Assembly: GCF_001938945.1 (NCBI RefSeq)
Contig: NZ_MKIO01000041.1
Span: forward strand, 267,556 to 331,555
DNA from: Xaviernesmea rhizosphaerae
GTDB lineage: Bacteria; Pseudomonadota; Alphaproteobacteria; Rhizobiales; Rhizobiaceae
DNA: 64,000 bases
Reading direction: 5' to 3'
Shown: piece after piece, positions 1 to 8,510 of the stretch
Layout of the letters: each line of letters begins with the position of its first letter
How positions within the stretch are numbered: the stretch's first letter is position 1
The notes under the pieces: model-generated
Told to the model about the DNA's origin: nothing
The model's input: only the letters and a program-made list of their open reading frames with translations
Database searches by the model: none
Program-made: the position numbers and the translations under genes

Positions 1-10
1 ACATTCAAAG

Positions 11-511
11 ATGGCGATTGATCCCGATGGCCGCAGCCTGGCGAAAGACACGCTCCCTTTGCGTTTCGGCGTCCTTCTGGTCGCCGTGATCGCGCTTGCC
101 GCCACCGTGCCGGCTAAGGCGGAGACTGTTCTTGAGCGAGCGGTGCGCGAGGCTGAACCCTGCAAGGCCTTGAAGGTCAATATCGGCTTTACCCCGATCG
201 GGATCGACAACGTCGAGGAAGTCCGGATCGATACGTTTCAACTGTCCGCAGACGGCCATAAGGGCCACGCAAAGCTGATCGGATTGCTGGCCTGCAAGAC
301 CTCTGAGCAAGCCTTCCTGCACAGCGATGCCAGTGCCAAGATTCACGTCGAGGCCGCCTTTGATCTGCAAAGCTGCGAGATCGCGCAATTGGAAGCCCAT
401 ATCCTGGAAACGGGGGGCAGCTTCAAGAGCGCGGTGGATCTGCTTGCAAGGTCCATCGAAAAGTCTCTGCAAGACGGAATGAGCTCGCAGATTGCGAAGC
501 TGTGCCGCTGA
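11..511 (+). CDS. Hypothetical secreted protein
   Basis: A 166-residue protein of unknown function. Residues about 18-38 form a hydrophobic segment ending in VPAKA, which reads as a Sec signal peptide, so the mature protein is probably periplasmic. The remainder is soluble and has three cysteines (in EPCKA, LLACKT and LQSCEI). I recognise no family. The reading frame has no stop between the left edge and the ATG at 11, so the true start could lie outside the window. The following membrane-protein gene starts 21 bases after the stop, so the two are probably co-transcribed. Confidence 0.55.
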   Translation: MAIDPDGRSLAKDTLPLRFGVLLVAVIALAATVPAKAETVLERAVREAEPCKALKVNIGFTPIGIDNVEEVRIDTFQLSADGHKGHAKLIGLLACKTSEQAFLHSDASAKIHVEAAFDLQSCEIAQLEAHILETGGSFKSAVDLLARSIEKSLQDGMSSQIAKLCR

Positions 512-532
512 GGCCGCAAAGGGGAGCATGTG

Positions 533-1117
533 ATGACAACAAGTGTTGCTCAAACGCCAGAGAAAGCGAAAGATCCGATCTTTCGTTCGGCCGCCATCGG
601 CGTGGCACTGCTGCTGATCGCCTGTGTCGCGTCCCGCGCACCGACGCAGTTTGACGGAAAGCTTCCATTCGTCGGGCAATTCGTACCGTTTCAGCTAAAT
701 GCCGTCTATCTTATCGTTTTCGGCCCCATCGCCGCCACCCTTCTGGCGGCCTACTTCTGGTATCAGACAACAGCAAGGCCGATCCAAAGCGCCGAGCGGC
801 CGTCTCGAGAAATCGTCCGTCTTGGCGGTCTCTTTCTGGGGATCACAATCCTGACCTTCTTCCTCTCGGCCCAATACTTCATCGAACTCGCGCCGGAGGC
901 TTTATGCGCGACGCGACCGCATTATGATTTCCTTTGGACAAGTACGCCCGGCGTAAACCAGATCTTCCACTGCATGAGCGGAACCCAAGCACTAAACAAA
1001 GGTTCGCCTTATTATATAGAACCTCAGATCGTACAGTCCTGGGGTCATGTTTTCTGGCCAGTTTTGACCGGCTATTTTCTCTACCGGGCCTGGCGGCGCT
1101 GGCGCCCCATAAGCTAG
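533..1117 (+). CDS. Hypothetical integral membrane protein
   Basis: About 194 residues with four hydrophobic segments, near residues 21-38, 55-76, 97-115 and 168-185. It has no motif I can name. A GTG at 530 is directly followed by ATG at 533. The Shine-Dalgarno GGGGAG at 521-526 is better spaced for the ATG, so I chose 533. The gene lies 21 bases behind the secreted protein and its end overlaps the stop of the convergent RidA gene by a few bases. Function unknown. Confidence 0.55.
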   Translation: MTTSVAQTPEKAKDPIFRSAAIGVALLLIACVASRAPTQFDGKLPFVGQFVPFQLNAVYLIVFGPIAATLLAAYFWYQTTARPIQSAERPSREIVRLGGLFLGITILTFFLSAQYFIELAPEALCATRPHYDFLWTSTPGVNQIFHCMSGTQALNKGSPYYIEPQIVQSWGHVFWPVLTGYFLYRAWRRWRPIS

Positions 1118-1509
1118 GCCTTATCGTTGATCACCGCGATCGCATCGATCTCGACCAGATAGCCGTAATGCAGCTCCGGCACGGGAACGACGGTGCGCGC
1201 CGGCCGTGCCTCCTTCAGGCGCTCGGCATAGATCCTGTTGAAGCGCGGCCAGTTGCCGACTCCGACGATATAGGCCGTGACGCGGACGAGATCGGCCGGC
1301 GTCCCGCCAGCGGCCTCAAGGATCGCCAGCATATTGTCGATCGCCTGACCGGCCTGCGTCTCGAAACCTCCGTCAGCGAGCGGCGTGCCATCTGCGCGGA
1401 TGGGGAGCTGGCCGGAAATATAGACATGGCCGCCGGCGATCCTGGCCTGAACATAATGTCCGGCGGGCGCCGGGGCTTTGGTGGTCTCGATATCGGTCTT
1501 CATCGACAT
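1114..1509 (-). CDS. RidA family enamine/imine deaminase
   Basis: A 131-residue protein of the RidA/YjgF/UK114 family, which hydrolyses reactive enamine/imine intermediates such as 2-aminoacrylate to ketoacids and ammonia. The family pattern is complete: YISGQLP near the N-terminus, a central DLVRVTAYIV strand, and ARTVVPVPEL containing the conserved arginine that binds the substrate carboxylate. A GGAGG ribosome site lies 7 bases upstream of the ATG at 1509. The start overlaps the stop of the preceding PLP enzyme (TAATG), so the two are translationally coupled. That pairing fits the family's role: a PLP dehydratase makes the enamine and RidA clears it. Confidence 0.9.
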   Translation of the reverse strand: MSMKTDIETTKAPAPAGHYVQARIAGGHVYISGQLPIRADGTPLADGGFETQAGQAIDNMLAILEAAGGTPADLVRVTAYIVGVGNWPRFNRIYAERLKEARPARTVVPVPELHYGYLVEIDAIAVINDKA

Positions 1510-2681
1510 TACCAGCCTCCAAACCGCGACCAGCGCGCTTCCACCTGATGCGAGGATCCGCGCACGACGTGATAGGCCTCGTGCTGCGCGCCGGTGGCGC
1601 AGGCATGGTTCGGCAGGATGCGCACGCGGTCGCCGACGGCGAGATCGGGCAGCATGGCGCCGGAGCCCGGGCGCACGGCGAGAATGCCGTGCTCCTGATT
1701 GGCGTCGGCGACGATGATGTCGGGATAAAGCGCGCCGTCGAGATCGCAGACCAGGCCATAGCCCTGGTCCACCGCCTGTTTCGCGGTGCCGCGGTCGCGC
1801 GAGAGCGACATCCAGCCGCCATCGGTGATGATCCAGCCCTTTTCGCGCTGGTGCCCGATGACGGTGGCCATGACGCTCAAGGCAATGTCGTCGACCTGGC
1901 AGATGCCGATGCCGGCCATGACCAGATCGAAGAAGACGAAGACGCCGGCGCGCACTTCCGTCACGCCCGTGAGGTCGGCCGCATGATGCGCGGTGGGCGT
2001 CGAGCCGACGCTGACGATGGGGCAGGACAGGCCGGCCTTGCGCAGAAGCGTCGCCGCTTCCACCACGGCGGCCCGCTCGGCCTCGGCATAAAGCTGCTGC
2101 GCGGCGTCGCCGCCGCCCTTGTAGCTGTCGCCGGCATGGGTCATCACCCCGCGCAGCGCGCCGCCTGCCGAGAGCGCCTCGCCGATCTCCACAAGCCGCG
2201 CGGCATTACCCGGCGCGACGCCCGAGCGGTGACCGTCGCAATCGATCTCGATCATGGCCGGGATCGGATGTCCAGACGCCAGCGAGGCGGCCGCGACCAT
2301 GCGGGCCTGCTCGACAGTGTCGAGGATGACGACGAGATCGACGCCCTGCGCCCGCAGCGCCTGAACGCGCCCGAGCTTGGAGGGCGTGATGCCGACGGCG
2401 TAAACAATGTCGCGCACGCCTGCCGCGGCGAACTGCTCGGCTTCCTTGAGCGTCGAGACGGTGGCCGGGCCCTGCGGGGTGGTCATGACGCGGCGCGCCA
2501 CCTCGACCGACTTGGCCGTCTTGAGATGCGGGCGCAGCGACACGCCGAGCCCGTCCAGCCGGTGCCGCAGCCGGGCAATGTTGCGCTCCATCTTGTCGGC
2601 ATCCAGAACAAGGCAGGGCGTTTGCAGGGTTTCGAGGCGCGTTGCCGTTTCGGCAGCCGTTTCCATCATGGCGTGGTCCAT
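1509..2681 (-). CDS. DSD1-type PLP enzyme (D-serine dehydratase / D-threonine aldolase family)
   Basis: A 390-residue fold-type III PLP enzyme with an N-terminal alanine-racemase-like barrel. The PLP lysine is about K54, in LRPHLKTAKS. Near the C-terminus, LPNHACAT carries the His-x-Cys pair (about H359 and C361) that binds the metal in eukaryotic-type D-serine dehydratases and D-threonine aldolases. The family acts on D-beta-hydroxy amino acids (D-serine, D-threonine, D-threo-3-hydroxyaspartate); the exact substrate cannot be read from sequence. A TTG at 2684 precedes the ATG at 2681, and GGAG lies upstream of both. It is coupled to ridA and divergent from a LysR gene that is its likely regulator. 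Confidence 0.85.
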   Translation of the reverse strand: MDHAMMETAAETATRLETLQTPCLVLDADKMERNIARLRHRLDGLGVSLRPHLKTAKSVEVARRVMTTPQGPATVSTLKEAEQFAAAGVRDIVYAVGITPSKLGRVQALRAQGVDLVVILDTVEQARMVAAASLASGHPIPAMIEIDCDGHRSGVAPGNAARLVEIGEALSAGGALRGVMTHAGDSYKGGGDAAQQLYAEAERAAVVEAATLLRKAGLSCPIVSVGSTPTAHHAADLTGVTEVRAGVFVFFDLVMAGIGICQVDDIALSVMATVIGHQREKGWIITDGGWMSLSRDRGTAKQAVDQGYGLVCDLDGALYPDIIVADANQEHGILAVRPGSGAMLPDLAVGDRVRILPNHACATGAQHEAYHVVRGSSHQVEARWSRFGGW

Positions 2682-2771
2682 CAAACCGATCTCCGTTCGA
2701 CACAGATCTTGCCGCCAAAGCGCAAAGATGAAAATTAACGATCCTTGAATGCTTCAGTGAGGCCAGGCTTA

Positions 2772-3683
2772 ATGATCACGTCGGACGATCTCGCCTTCTT
2801 TGCCGTGCTCGCGCAATCGAGGTCGCTGGCCGAGAGCGCGCGCAAGCTCAATGTAACGCCACCGGCGGTGACGCAGCGCCTGCGCGCGCTGGAGGAAAAG
2901 GTGGGCGTGCGGCTGATCGACCGCTCCGGGCGGCGGCTGGTGCTGACGGAGGAAGGCTCGCTGGTGGCCTCGCAAGGGGCCATCGTCAGCGCCGCGATCG
3001 AGGTGCTGGGCGAGGCGCTGGCCGACCGCCGCGGCGCGGTGCGCGGCCATTTGCGGGTCGCGGCACCCCATGGTTTCGGCCGGCTTTATGTCGCGCCGGT
3101 GGTGGAGGCCTTCGCGCGGGCGCATCCGGGCGCCACGGCCAGCCTGCAGCTCTCCGACCATCCGGCGGCGCTTCTGATCGAAAGCTATGATGTGGTCGTC
3201 CATATCGGCGCGCCAGGGCCGATGGACCAGCTGGTGACCACGCTTGCGCCGAACCACCGGCTGCTCTGCGCCAGCCCCGGCTATCTCGCGCGTGCGGCGC
3301 CCATCCTCTCCCCGGCCGATCTGGCGCGCCATCGGTGCCTCGCCATTCGCGAGAACGAGGAGGATGTCACGCTCTGGCGTTTCACCGGGCCGGACGGGGA
3401 GAACGCGACGGTGCGCGTGACCCCGACCATGGCGAGCAATGACGGTGCCGTCATCCGGGAATGGGCGCTGGCCGATCAGGGCATCATGATCCGCTCCGAA
3501 TGGAACGTGGTGGAGGATCTCGCGGCCGGCCGGCTGCGGCAAGTGCTTCCCGGCTGGCGGCTGCCCTCAGCCGATATCGTCGCCCTGCTCGGCGCGCGCC
3601 ATGGCCGCAGCGCGCGCACCACGGCCTTTCTCTCCCTGCTGCGCCAGTCGCTCAAGCCCCTGCCCTGGCAGAGCATGGGCTGA
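2772..3683 (+). CDS. LysR family transcriptional regulator
   Basis: A 303-residue LysR regulator. An N-terminal winged HTH occupies residues about 4-62 (DLAFFAVLAQ, then LNVTPPAVTQRLRALEEKVG) and is followed by a substrate-binding co-inducer domain. The ATG at 2772 puts the HTH in the usual position; a TTG at 2745 would add nine residues without family support. It is divergent from the DSD1-type enzyme gene with a 90-base gap, the classic LysR/target arrangement, so it probably controls that gene and ridA in response to a D-amino acid or its product. It converges on the aldehyde dehydrogenase gene 27 bases downstream. Confidence 0.85.
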   Translation: MITSDDLAFFAVLAQSRSLAESARKLNVTPPAVTQRLRALEEKVGVRLIDRSGRRLVLTEEGSLVASQGAIVSAAIEVLGEALADRRGAVRGHLRVAAPHGFGRLYVAPVVEAFARAHPGATASLQLSDHPAALLIESYDVVVHIGAPGPMDQLVTTLAPNHRLLCASPGYLARAAPILSPADLARHRCLAIRENEEDVTLWRFTGPDGENATVRVTPTMASNDGAVIREWALADQGIMIRSEWNVVEDLAAGRLRQVLPGWRLPSADIVALLGARHGRSARTTAFLSLLRQSLKPLPWQSMG

Positions 3684-3710
3684 GTTCGTCCCGGCCCATG
3701 CGCGATGCCA

Positions 3711-5135
3711 TCAATAGCCGAGAATGGATTTGGTCTCGAGATATTCCTCGAAGCCATAGACCCCATATTCGCGGCCATTGCCGGATTGCTTGTAGCCGCC
3801 AAAGGCTGCCGTTCCGTCCCAGGCGGGATAGTTGATGTGGACCTGGCCGGAGCGGATGCGCGCGGCGACCTTGCGCGCCCGCTCCCGGCTCGCCGACTGG
3901 ACATGAGCGCCGAGGCCATAGACCGTATCATTGGCGATGGCGACCGCTTCCTCCTCGTCGCGATAGGGCATGATGCAGAGCACGGGCCCGAAGATTTCCT
4001 CGCGCGCGATGCGCATGGTGGGCGTCACCTCGGAGAAGATCGTCGGCTGCGTGAAAAAGCCGCCATTCAGCCCGTTCGGCCGGCCAAGGCCGCCGCAGAG
4101 AAGCTTGGCGCCATCATCGAGGCCAGCCTGGATCATGGTCTGCACCCGATCGAACTGGGCGCGGTTGGCGATCGGCCCCATGGTCGTCTGCGGATCGCGC
4201 GGATCGCCGACGATGAAGGCGCGTGCGGTGTTCGCCGCCAGCTCTTCCGCCTCAGCCAGCCGGTGCGCGGGAACCAGCAGCCGGGTCGGCGCGCTGCAGG
4301 ACTGGCCGACATTGCGCATACCCGCCAGCACGCCCTTCGGCACGGCCTCCTCGAAATGCGCATCGTCCAGGAAGACGTTCGGCGACTTGCCGCCAAGTTC
4401 CTGCACCACGCGCTTGACCGTCGGCGCGGCGGCCTGCGCCACCAGAACGCCGGCGCGGGTGGAACCGGTGATCGAGATCATATCGACCTCCGGATGGCTG
4501 GACAGCGCGGCGCCCACGCTCTCGCCGGTGCCGTTGACCAGATTGAACACGCCGGCCGGCGCGCCCGCATCCTCCATCAGCTGCGCGAACAGCAGCGCGC
4601 TATAGGGCGAAAGCTCGCTGGGCTTCAGCACGATGGTGCAGCCTGCCGCGATTGCCGGCGCCACCTTGGCGGTGATCTGGTAGAGCGGCCAGTTCCAGGG
4701 GGTGATGAGCGCTGCGACCCCGATCGCCTCCCTGGCCGTCGCCTTGGTTCCCTCTACGATGACAAAGCGATAGGTTTCGAGCAGCTCCTTCTGGATGCGG
4801 ATATGCTCGGCGGCGAAGGGGACCTGCGCGGCGCGGGCAAAGCCGATCGCCACGCCCATCTCCAGCACCAGCGCCTCCGCGAATTGCTCGGCGCGCTCCA
4901 GAAGCAGGCGATGCATCCGGTCGAGCAGCGCCATGCGGTCTTTCACCGGCATCCCGGCAAAGGCAGGGAAAGCCTTGCGTGCGGCCATGACCGCGAGGTC
5001 CACATGGCGGGCATTGCCGCCGGCAATGTGGCCCGTGACCAGTTCCGACGCCGGATTGACGACGGGCAGACGGGTGACATCAGCAAAATCGGTCCATGCG
5101 CCGTCGATATAGAAGCTGCTTTCTCGGTCCATCAT
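3711..5135 (-). CDS. NAD(P)-dependent aldehyde dehydrogenase
   Basis: A 474-residue aldehyde dehydrogenase. Visible signatures are the cofactor and active-site framework ITPWNWPLYQ, the SITGSTRAG turn, the general-base glutamate in ELGGKSPN and the catalytic cysteine (about C280) in GQSCSAPTR. Two ATG codons at 5135 and 5132 give the family's normal N-terminus (YIDGAW, then PASE); a start at 5213 would add 26 low-complexity residues. The substrate is unknown. Position between a D-hydroxy-amino-acid module and an acetyltransferase suggests oxidation of an aldehyde from amino-acid or amine breakdown. Confidence 0.85.
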   Translation of the reverse strand: MMDRESSFYIDGAWTDFADVTRLPVVNPASELVTGHIAGGNARHVDLAVMAARKAFPAFAGMPVKDRMALLDRMHRLLLERAEQFAEALVLEMGVAIGFARAAQVPFAAEHIRIQKELLETYRFVIVEGTKATAREAIGVAALITPWNWPLYQITAKVAPAIAAGCTIVLKPSELSPYSALLFAQLMEDAGAPAGVFNLVNGTGESVGAALSSHPEVDMISITGSTRAGVLVAQAAAPTVKRVVQELGGKSPNVFLDDAHFEEAVPKGVLAGMRNVGQSCSAPTRLLVPAHRLAEAEELAANTARAFIVGDPRDPQTTMGPIANRAQFDRVQTMIQAGLDDGAKLLCGGLGRPNGLNGGFFTQPTIFSEVTPTMRIAREEIFGPVLCIMPYRDEEEAVAIANDTVYGLGAHVQSASRERARKVAARIRSGQVHINYPAWDGTAAFGGYKQSGNGREYGVYGFEEYLETKSILGY

Positions 5136-5369
5136 GGCATGTGTCCTTGCGCTGGAACTGCCGGCTCTGTCCTGCCTCGCCAACGATCGGGCGAGAGAAG
5201 AACGGGCCGGCAAAGGGCTGTGGTGAAACAGATCGTTAAGATTGAACTTAGCCTCGAAGGCTTTTGGTATTAAGCGTCACAGACGGACCGGCCGTGAGCA
5301 GCCATCCCCGGCGCTGCGGCGTCGCGGCGGCCAATGGCGATGGTGTTGATGTCGGTGTTGGCGAAAAGG

Positions 5370-6272
5370 CTAGCCGAGCGTCTGGCTCACCAGCGAATAG
5401 GTGACGGGGGCATCGGGTTCGGGCAAGGCGAAATCGGCGAGCGACCGGCCGAGCGACATGGTCAGCACTGTATCGAAAACGGCAAGGCCGCTGCGCACCG
5501 CGAACAGCGCGAAATCGCCCGTCTCGAAATGCGTGTCGAGGCGCAGGAACTGGCCCTGATGATCGCGGATATGCGGCGCAAGCACGGCCATGGCATCGCC
5601 ATCGCCGCAGGCGACCAGCGGCCCGACCACATGGCCGCGGCCGAACCGGCGGCAGAGCGAGAAGGCCTTGAGAGCCCGATCGCGAAAAAGCCCATAGCCG
5701 CGCGACTGGGCGGACAGCCGCTCCAGCAGCGCCGCGCGGGGCACGCCGAAGGCTCTGGCATCGAGCGCCGTCACGGCGGCGAGATCCTCCGGCGTCAGCG
5801 CGCGAAGCTCGCCCGGGACCGGCGGCTGCTCCGGCGCGAGCGCCGCCGTGCCCTGACATTGGTAGACCGTCTTGTCCGGCCGGAAGCCGAGCGAGAGATA
5901 GAGGCGCTGGGCGGCGCGCGTCGCGTTGAGGCGCAGATCGACGCCGGAAAGATCCTTGAGCGCATATTCCATCAGCCAGAGGCCCGTGCCCTGCGTCTGC
6001 AGGCGCGGCGAGGTGATGACCATGCCGATGGTGGCCAGTTCGGCCGACTGGCGGAACCACATGGCCGATCCCATGATCCGGCCGATCTCGTCGGTCGCCA
6101 CCACGCCCTTGCCCACGGCGCGCAGAAACTGCCAGTCCTCGGCGCGATGCGGCCAGCCGACGGAGATCGACAGCGCATGCAGCTGCCCGAGATCGGCATC
6201 GGCGACATCGCCGATCTCCATGGCGAAGGCATCAATCTGGAGCTTCTCGCTCGGCCTCAACGTCTCAGCCAC
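5370..6272 (-). CDS. GNAT family N-acetyltransferase
   Basis: A 300-residue acetyltransferase with an N-terminal GNAT domain (about residues 20-145). The acetyl-CoA loop is ITSPRLQTQGTGLWLM, a version of the R/Q-x-x-G-x-G/A motif, and LNATRAAQRLYLSLGF is the usual GNAT motif B. The C-terminal half resembles the second domain of two-domain GNATs and includes a YGLFRDRAL stretch. The start is a GTG at 6272 with GAGGA about 8 bases upstream; an internal ATG at 6221 is possible but has no ribosome site. The acceptor substrate is unknown. It is divergent from the argE-like gene. Confidence 0.75.
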   Translation of the reverse strand: MAETLRPSEKLQIDAFAMEIGDVADADLGQLHALSISVGWPHRAEDWQFLRAVGKGVVATDEIGRIMGSAMWFRQSAELATIGMVITSPRLQTQGTGLWLMEYALKDLSGVDLRLNATRAAQRLYLSLGFRPDKTVYQCQGTAALAPEQPPVPGELRALTPEDLAAVTALDARAFGVPRAALLERLSAQSRGYGLFRDRALKAFSLCRRFGRGHVVGPLVACGDGDAMAVLAPHIRDHQGQFLRLDTHFETGDFALFAVRSGLAVFDTVLTMSLGRSLADFALPEPDAPVTYSLVSQTLG

Positions 6273-6583
6273 CGATCCATCCTCGAACTGTTCCCGACCA
6301 GACCATGATCTGTTTTAGCCCATCGCGTCACCGCAAAACCGGTGGCCCGTAAGGCGCGATACGCACCAGCTGCCGCAAGGATGCGGGACAGCAAGGGGAT
6401 CATACAAGCCGGCCCGCCGCAGAATTTGCTCGAAACGCCCACGGCCACGCAACATTTGATCGAAACCAACGCAGCTTCGGCACGCAATCCCGCCAAAAAC
6501 CGCCATTGTGAAGCACCGCCTGTTCGCATCACGGGCGGCCAGAACACAAGGCCCGAAAAGGGCTGCCGTTTCCCGGGAAAGTC
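6273..6583. other. Divergent intergenic region with no gene seen
   Basis: About 310 bases separate the divergent GNAT and argE-like genes, so both promoters should lie here. I see no convincing open frame, palindromic operator or repeat copy. Confidence 0.5.
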
Positions 6584-7708
6584 ATGAACGCGACCGAAAT
6601 TCTTGAAAAGCTGGTGTCCTTTCCCAGCGTCGTCGGCACACCGAACGCGGAGATCGTCGCGTGGATCCGCGCCTATCTCGCGGCGCAGGGCGTGGCCGTC
6701 ACCGTTCTGCCCGGACCGGAGGGTGACCGCAGCAATCTCTTCGCCACGATCGGGCCTGTGGATGTGCCGGGCTATATCCTTTCCGGCCATATGGATGTCG
6801 TGCCCGCAGAGCCGAGCGAGTGGAGCTGCGCGCCCTTCCAGCTGAAGCGCGATGGCGAAAGGCTGACCGGGCGCGGCACCACGGACATGAAGGGCTATCT
6901 CGCGACCGTTCTGGCCGCCGTGCCCCAGCTTGTGGCGGCGCGGCTCCAGCAGCCGATCCACATCGCCTTTTCCTATGACGAGGAGGCCGGCTGCCGAGGC
7001 GTGCCGCATCTGCTCGCCCGGCTTCCCGATCTCTGCGCGCCGCCGCTCGGCGCCATCATCGGCGAGCCCAGCAATATGCGCGCCGTGCTCGCGCACAAGG
7101 GCAAGGCCGCGGCGCGGGTCAGCCTGCGCGGCCGCGCCGGCCATTCCTCGCGGCCGGATCTCGGGCTGAACGCCATCCACGCCATGGCCGATGTGCTGAA
7201 CGCGGCAGTGGAGCAGGCCGCAGCGCTGGCCCAAGGCCCGTTCGACGCCGCTTTCGAGCCGCGCTATTCCTCGCTGCAGGCGGGCGTGGTCGCCGGTGGC
7301 AAGGCGCTGAACATCATTCCCGATCTCTGCACGCTGGAGCTGGAAGCGCGCGCCATTGCCGGCATCGATCCCGCCGGCCTGCTGGCGCCGGTCCGTGCGC
7401 GGGCCGAGGCGCTGCAGGCCCAGGGCTTCCAGGTGGAATGGACCGTGATGAGCGCCTATCCGGCACTGGCGCTCGGCCCCGACCGGCCGCTTGCCGGGCT
7501 CGTTGCAGCGCTGAGCGGCCAGACACCGCTTGGCGCGGTGAGCTACGGAACCGAGGCCGGCCTCTATCAGGCGGCAGGCGTCGATGCCGTGATCTGCGGC
7601 CCCGGCGATATCGGCCGCGCCCACAAGCCCGACGAATTCATTCTCGAAAGCGAGCTTGCCGCCTGCCAGCGCTTCATCGAGGCGCTCGGCGCCCGCTGTG
7701 CGGCCTGA
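6584..7708 (+). CDS. argE: Acetylornithine deacetylase (ArgE)-type M20 amidohydrolase
   Basis: A 374-residue M20 metallopeptidase most like ArgE, which removes the acetyl group from N2-acetylornithine. Metal and catalytic motifs are present: SGHMDVVPAE, GRGTTDMKGYLAT and SYDEEAGCRG, with GRAGHSSRPDLG in the dimerisation domain. The start at 6584 has a weak GGGAAA upstream. It sits with catabolic genes and not with arginine biosynthesis genes, so it may deacylate another N-acyl amino acid. A family A repeat follows its stop, separating it from the cupin gene. Confidence 0.8.
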   Translation: MNATEILEKLVSFPSVVGTPNAEIVAWIRAYLAAQGVAVTVLPGPEGDRSNLFATIGPVDVPGYILSGHMDVVPAEPSEWSCAPFQLKRDGERLTGRGTTDMKGYLATVLAAVPQLVAARLQQPIHIAFSYDEEAGCRGVPHLLARLPDLCAPPLGAIIGEPSNMRAVLAHKGKAAARVSLRGRAGHSSRPDLGLNAIHAMADVLNAAVEQAAALAQGPFDAAFEPRYSSLQAGVVAGGKALNIIPDLCTLELEARAIAGIDPAGLLAPVRARAEALQAQGFQVEWTVMSAYPALALGPDRPLAGLVAALSGQTPLGAVSYGTEAGLYQAAGVDAVICGPGDIGRAHKPDEFILESELAACQRFIEALGARCAA

Positions 7709-7714
7709 CGCTTT

Positions 7715-7816
7715 AGAGCATCGGACTGAAAAGTGGGAGCCGGTTTTCGGAAAAATCTGATGCAAAAACAAAAATCTAGAGCATCGCGTTGAGTACTGTT
7801 CTCAGTCCGATGCTCT
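7715..7816 (+). repeat. Family A palindromic repeat (copy 1)
   Basis: About 102 bases made of two hairpins. The left one starts GAGCATCGGACTGAAAAG and returns through TTTTCGGAAAAATCTGATGC. An A-rich spacer (AAAAACAAAAA) follows, and the right one runs AGAGCATCGC to GATGCTCT. Near-identical copies lie at 8280-8381, 47930-48030 and 51922-52023. This copy and the one at 8280 are in inverted orientation on either side of the cupin gene. Confidence 0.9.
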
Positions 7817-7880
7817 AGGCCGACGGCACCGATCCCAAAGGTCCTGACCCTAGCAATCCCGATCACCAAGAGGTTTTCCC

Positions 7881-8264
7881 ATGTCCCCCTTCGACATGCC
7901 CGTCTCCAAGGCGTCCCTTCTCAAGACGCTCGACCCCAATCCGAGCTTCGTCCCGCGCGAATCCGGCCCGCTGCCGGAACGGTTGATCGCCGGCCTGCCC
8001 GCCTTCAAGACCTGGGCCATGGACGAGGCCAAGGACGGCCTGGTGCTCTCGGGCGTCTGGGAAGCGACCCCCGGCGAGACCAAATCGATCAAGGGGGAGG
8101 TCTTCGAATTCTGCCACATCCTCTCGGGCGTCGTCGAGATCACCCCCGATGGCGGCGAGCCGGTGATCTACAAGGCGGGCGACAGCTTCGTGATGAAGCC
8201 CGGCTTCACCGGCGTGTGGAAGACGATCGAGACCGTGCGCAAGATCTACGTCGTCGTCAACTGA
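7881..8264 (+). CDS. Cupin domain protein (DUF861/EutQ-like)
   Basis: A 127-residue single-domain cupin. The barrel runs from about residue 55 to 125. Its motifs EVFEFCHILSGVVEITPDG and YKAGDSFVMKPGFTGVW match the Cupin_3/DUF861 group, which includes EutQ-like and ureidoglycine-aminohydrolase-like proteins; the usual histidine-rich metal set is reduced. AAGAGG lies 7 bases upstream of the ATG. The gene is bracketed by inverted family A repeats and lies upstream of the tartrate/D-malate-type dehydrogenase. Enzymatic role unknown. Confidence 0.8.
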   Translation: MSPFDMPVSKASLLKTLDPNPSFVPRESGPLPERLIAGLPAFKTWAMDEAKDGLVLSGVWEATPGETKSIKGEVFEFCHILSGVVEITPDGGEPVIYKAGDSFVMKPGFTGVWKTIETVRKIYVVVN

Positions 8265-8279
8265 GCGGGATCGCCTGCT

Positions 8280-8381
8280 AGAGCATCGGAGTGAAAATAG
8301 TACTCAGTGCGATGCTCTATCTTTTTGTTTTTGCATCGGATTTTTCCGAAAACCGGTTCCCACTTTTCGGTCCGATGCTCT
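8280..8381 (-). repeat. Family A palindromic repeat (copy 2, inverted)
   Basis: A 102-base copy of the family A element in the opposite orientation to copy 1. It starts AGAGCATCGGAGTGAAAATA and ends TTTTCGGTCCGATGCTCT. It lies 16 bases after the cupin stop. Confidence 0.9.
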
Positions 8382-8510
8382 AACATCCGTCCCGAGGCTT
8401 GCCGCGTCAGCTCCGCCCGGCGCGGCATCCTTGCCTGCCCCGTTCCCGTTTCCGCCATTCCAGCCGCCTGCCAGGGCCCACGATCCGGCGCCACCAGAGG
8501 ACATCGTCTC

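Noticed and set aside
3705..5273. A 522-codon plus-strand open frame opposite the aldehyde dehydrogenase
   Set aside because: It is the antisense shadow of a clear aldehyde dehydrogenase with all its motifs; its own product is Arg/Gly/His-rich without family features. The same applies to long frames opposite lacZ (22657-24528) and the kinase (12892-14808).
6584..7708. Arginine biosynthesis locus
   Set aside because: No other arginine genes are nearby; the ArgE label reflects family similarity only, and the neighbours are catabolic.
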